A stretch of 64,000 nucleotides of DNA from Polychytrium aggregatum (lineage: Eukaryota; Chytridiomycota; Chytridiomycetes; Polychytriales), in assembly GCF_025602895.1 (NCBI RefSeq), contig NW_026516233.1:372001-436000 (forward strand). The letters are read 5' to 3'. Shown here piece after piece: positions 63,817 to 64,000 of the stretch. Under the pieces are notes generated by a model, which worked only from the letters and a program-made list of their open reading frames with translations, did not search any database and was not told the DNA's origin. The position numbers and the translations under genes are program-made. Within the stretch, counting starts at the first letter, position 1, and every line of letters begins with the position of its first letter.

Positions 63817-64000
63817 CTTTGGGCGGGATGGGATAGGATCGAATGTGAGTCGCGGCGTTCGTCAGTTAAGCGTGGAGCGGATATGGATCCAGCGAGGGAT
63901 CAAAATGTGCCATCGGAGCTGTGGGATGGCACTGCGCGGGGGTGCATATATGTAATCGGGAGCAGATCGGGGGACGTGCTGCAGGGGCTGCCGCATCGCA
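63817..64000. other. Intron or 5' region of the phosphodiesterase gene
   Basis: No further exon with phosphodiesterase similarity was found before the window edge. It probably represents intron sequence, as the catalytic domain should extend further upstream. Confidence 0.4.

Overview
The window reads as nuclear DNA of an early-diverging fungus, most likely a chytrid. The basis is GC-rich DNA, many short spliceosomal introns (GT-AG, one probable GC-AG), core eukaryotic genes (eRF3, CDT1, RhoGDI, m-AAA protease, class I cyclic-nucleotide phosphodiesterase), tyrosine-kinase-like kinases fused to Sel1 repeats, and an intact Fanzor. The species is inferred, not proven. All exon models were built by hand from splice sites and reading phase; most close exactly in frame.

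Layout. 0-6 kb: the end of a small membrane protein, two multi-TM proteins, and a one-TM receptor-like protein with a cytoplasmic SH3 domain. 6-8.6 kb: broken Fanzor 3' ends on both sides of a Sel1-repeat gene. 9.2-13.75 kb: an 11-exon NRPS-like adenylation/carrier/thioester-reductase gene, sharing a minisatellite-filled promoter with a leucine-rich-repeat gene. 16.4-19.3 kb: a TKL kinase-Sel1 gene. 20.9-31 kb: a four-TM protein, CDT1, RhoGDI and a MerT-like/HMA fusion. 31.4-34.6 kb: a second TKL kinase-Sel1 gene. 34.9-38.5 kb: a composite transposon carrying an intact Fanzor and a Tc1/mariner-type DD34E transposase between short terminal inverted repeats. 39.4-47.4 kb: a giant secreted protein of about 320 heptapeptide repeats. 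49.1-60.5 kb: m-AAA protease, a second SH3 receptor-like gene, and eRF3/SUP35. 61.4 kb to the end: a phosphodiesterase with several micro-exons, running off the window.

The most notable system is the Tc1/mariner-Fanzor element with its relics. At least two relics keep only the stretch from the Fanzor C-terminal coding end to the terminal repeat, the part expected to hold the guide-RNA scaffold. The repeat-built surface proteins, kinase-Sel1 paralogues and SH3 receptors look like lineage-specific signalling and surface genes set among housekeeping genes.
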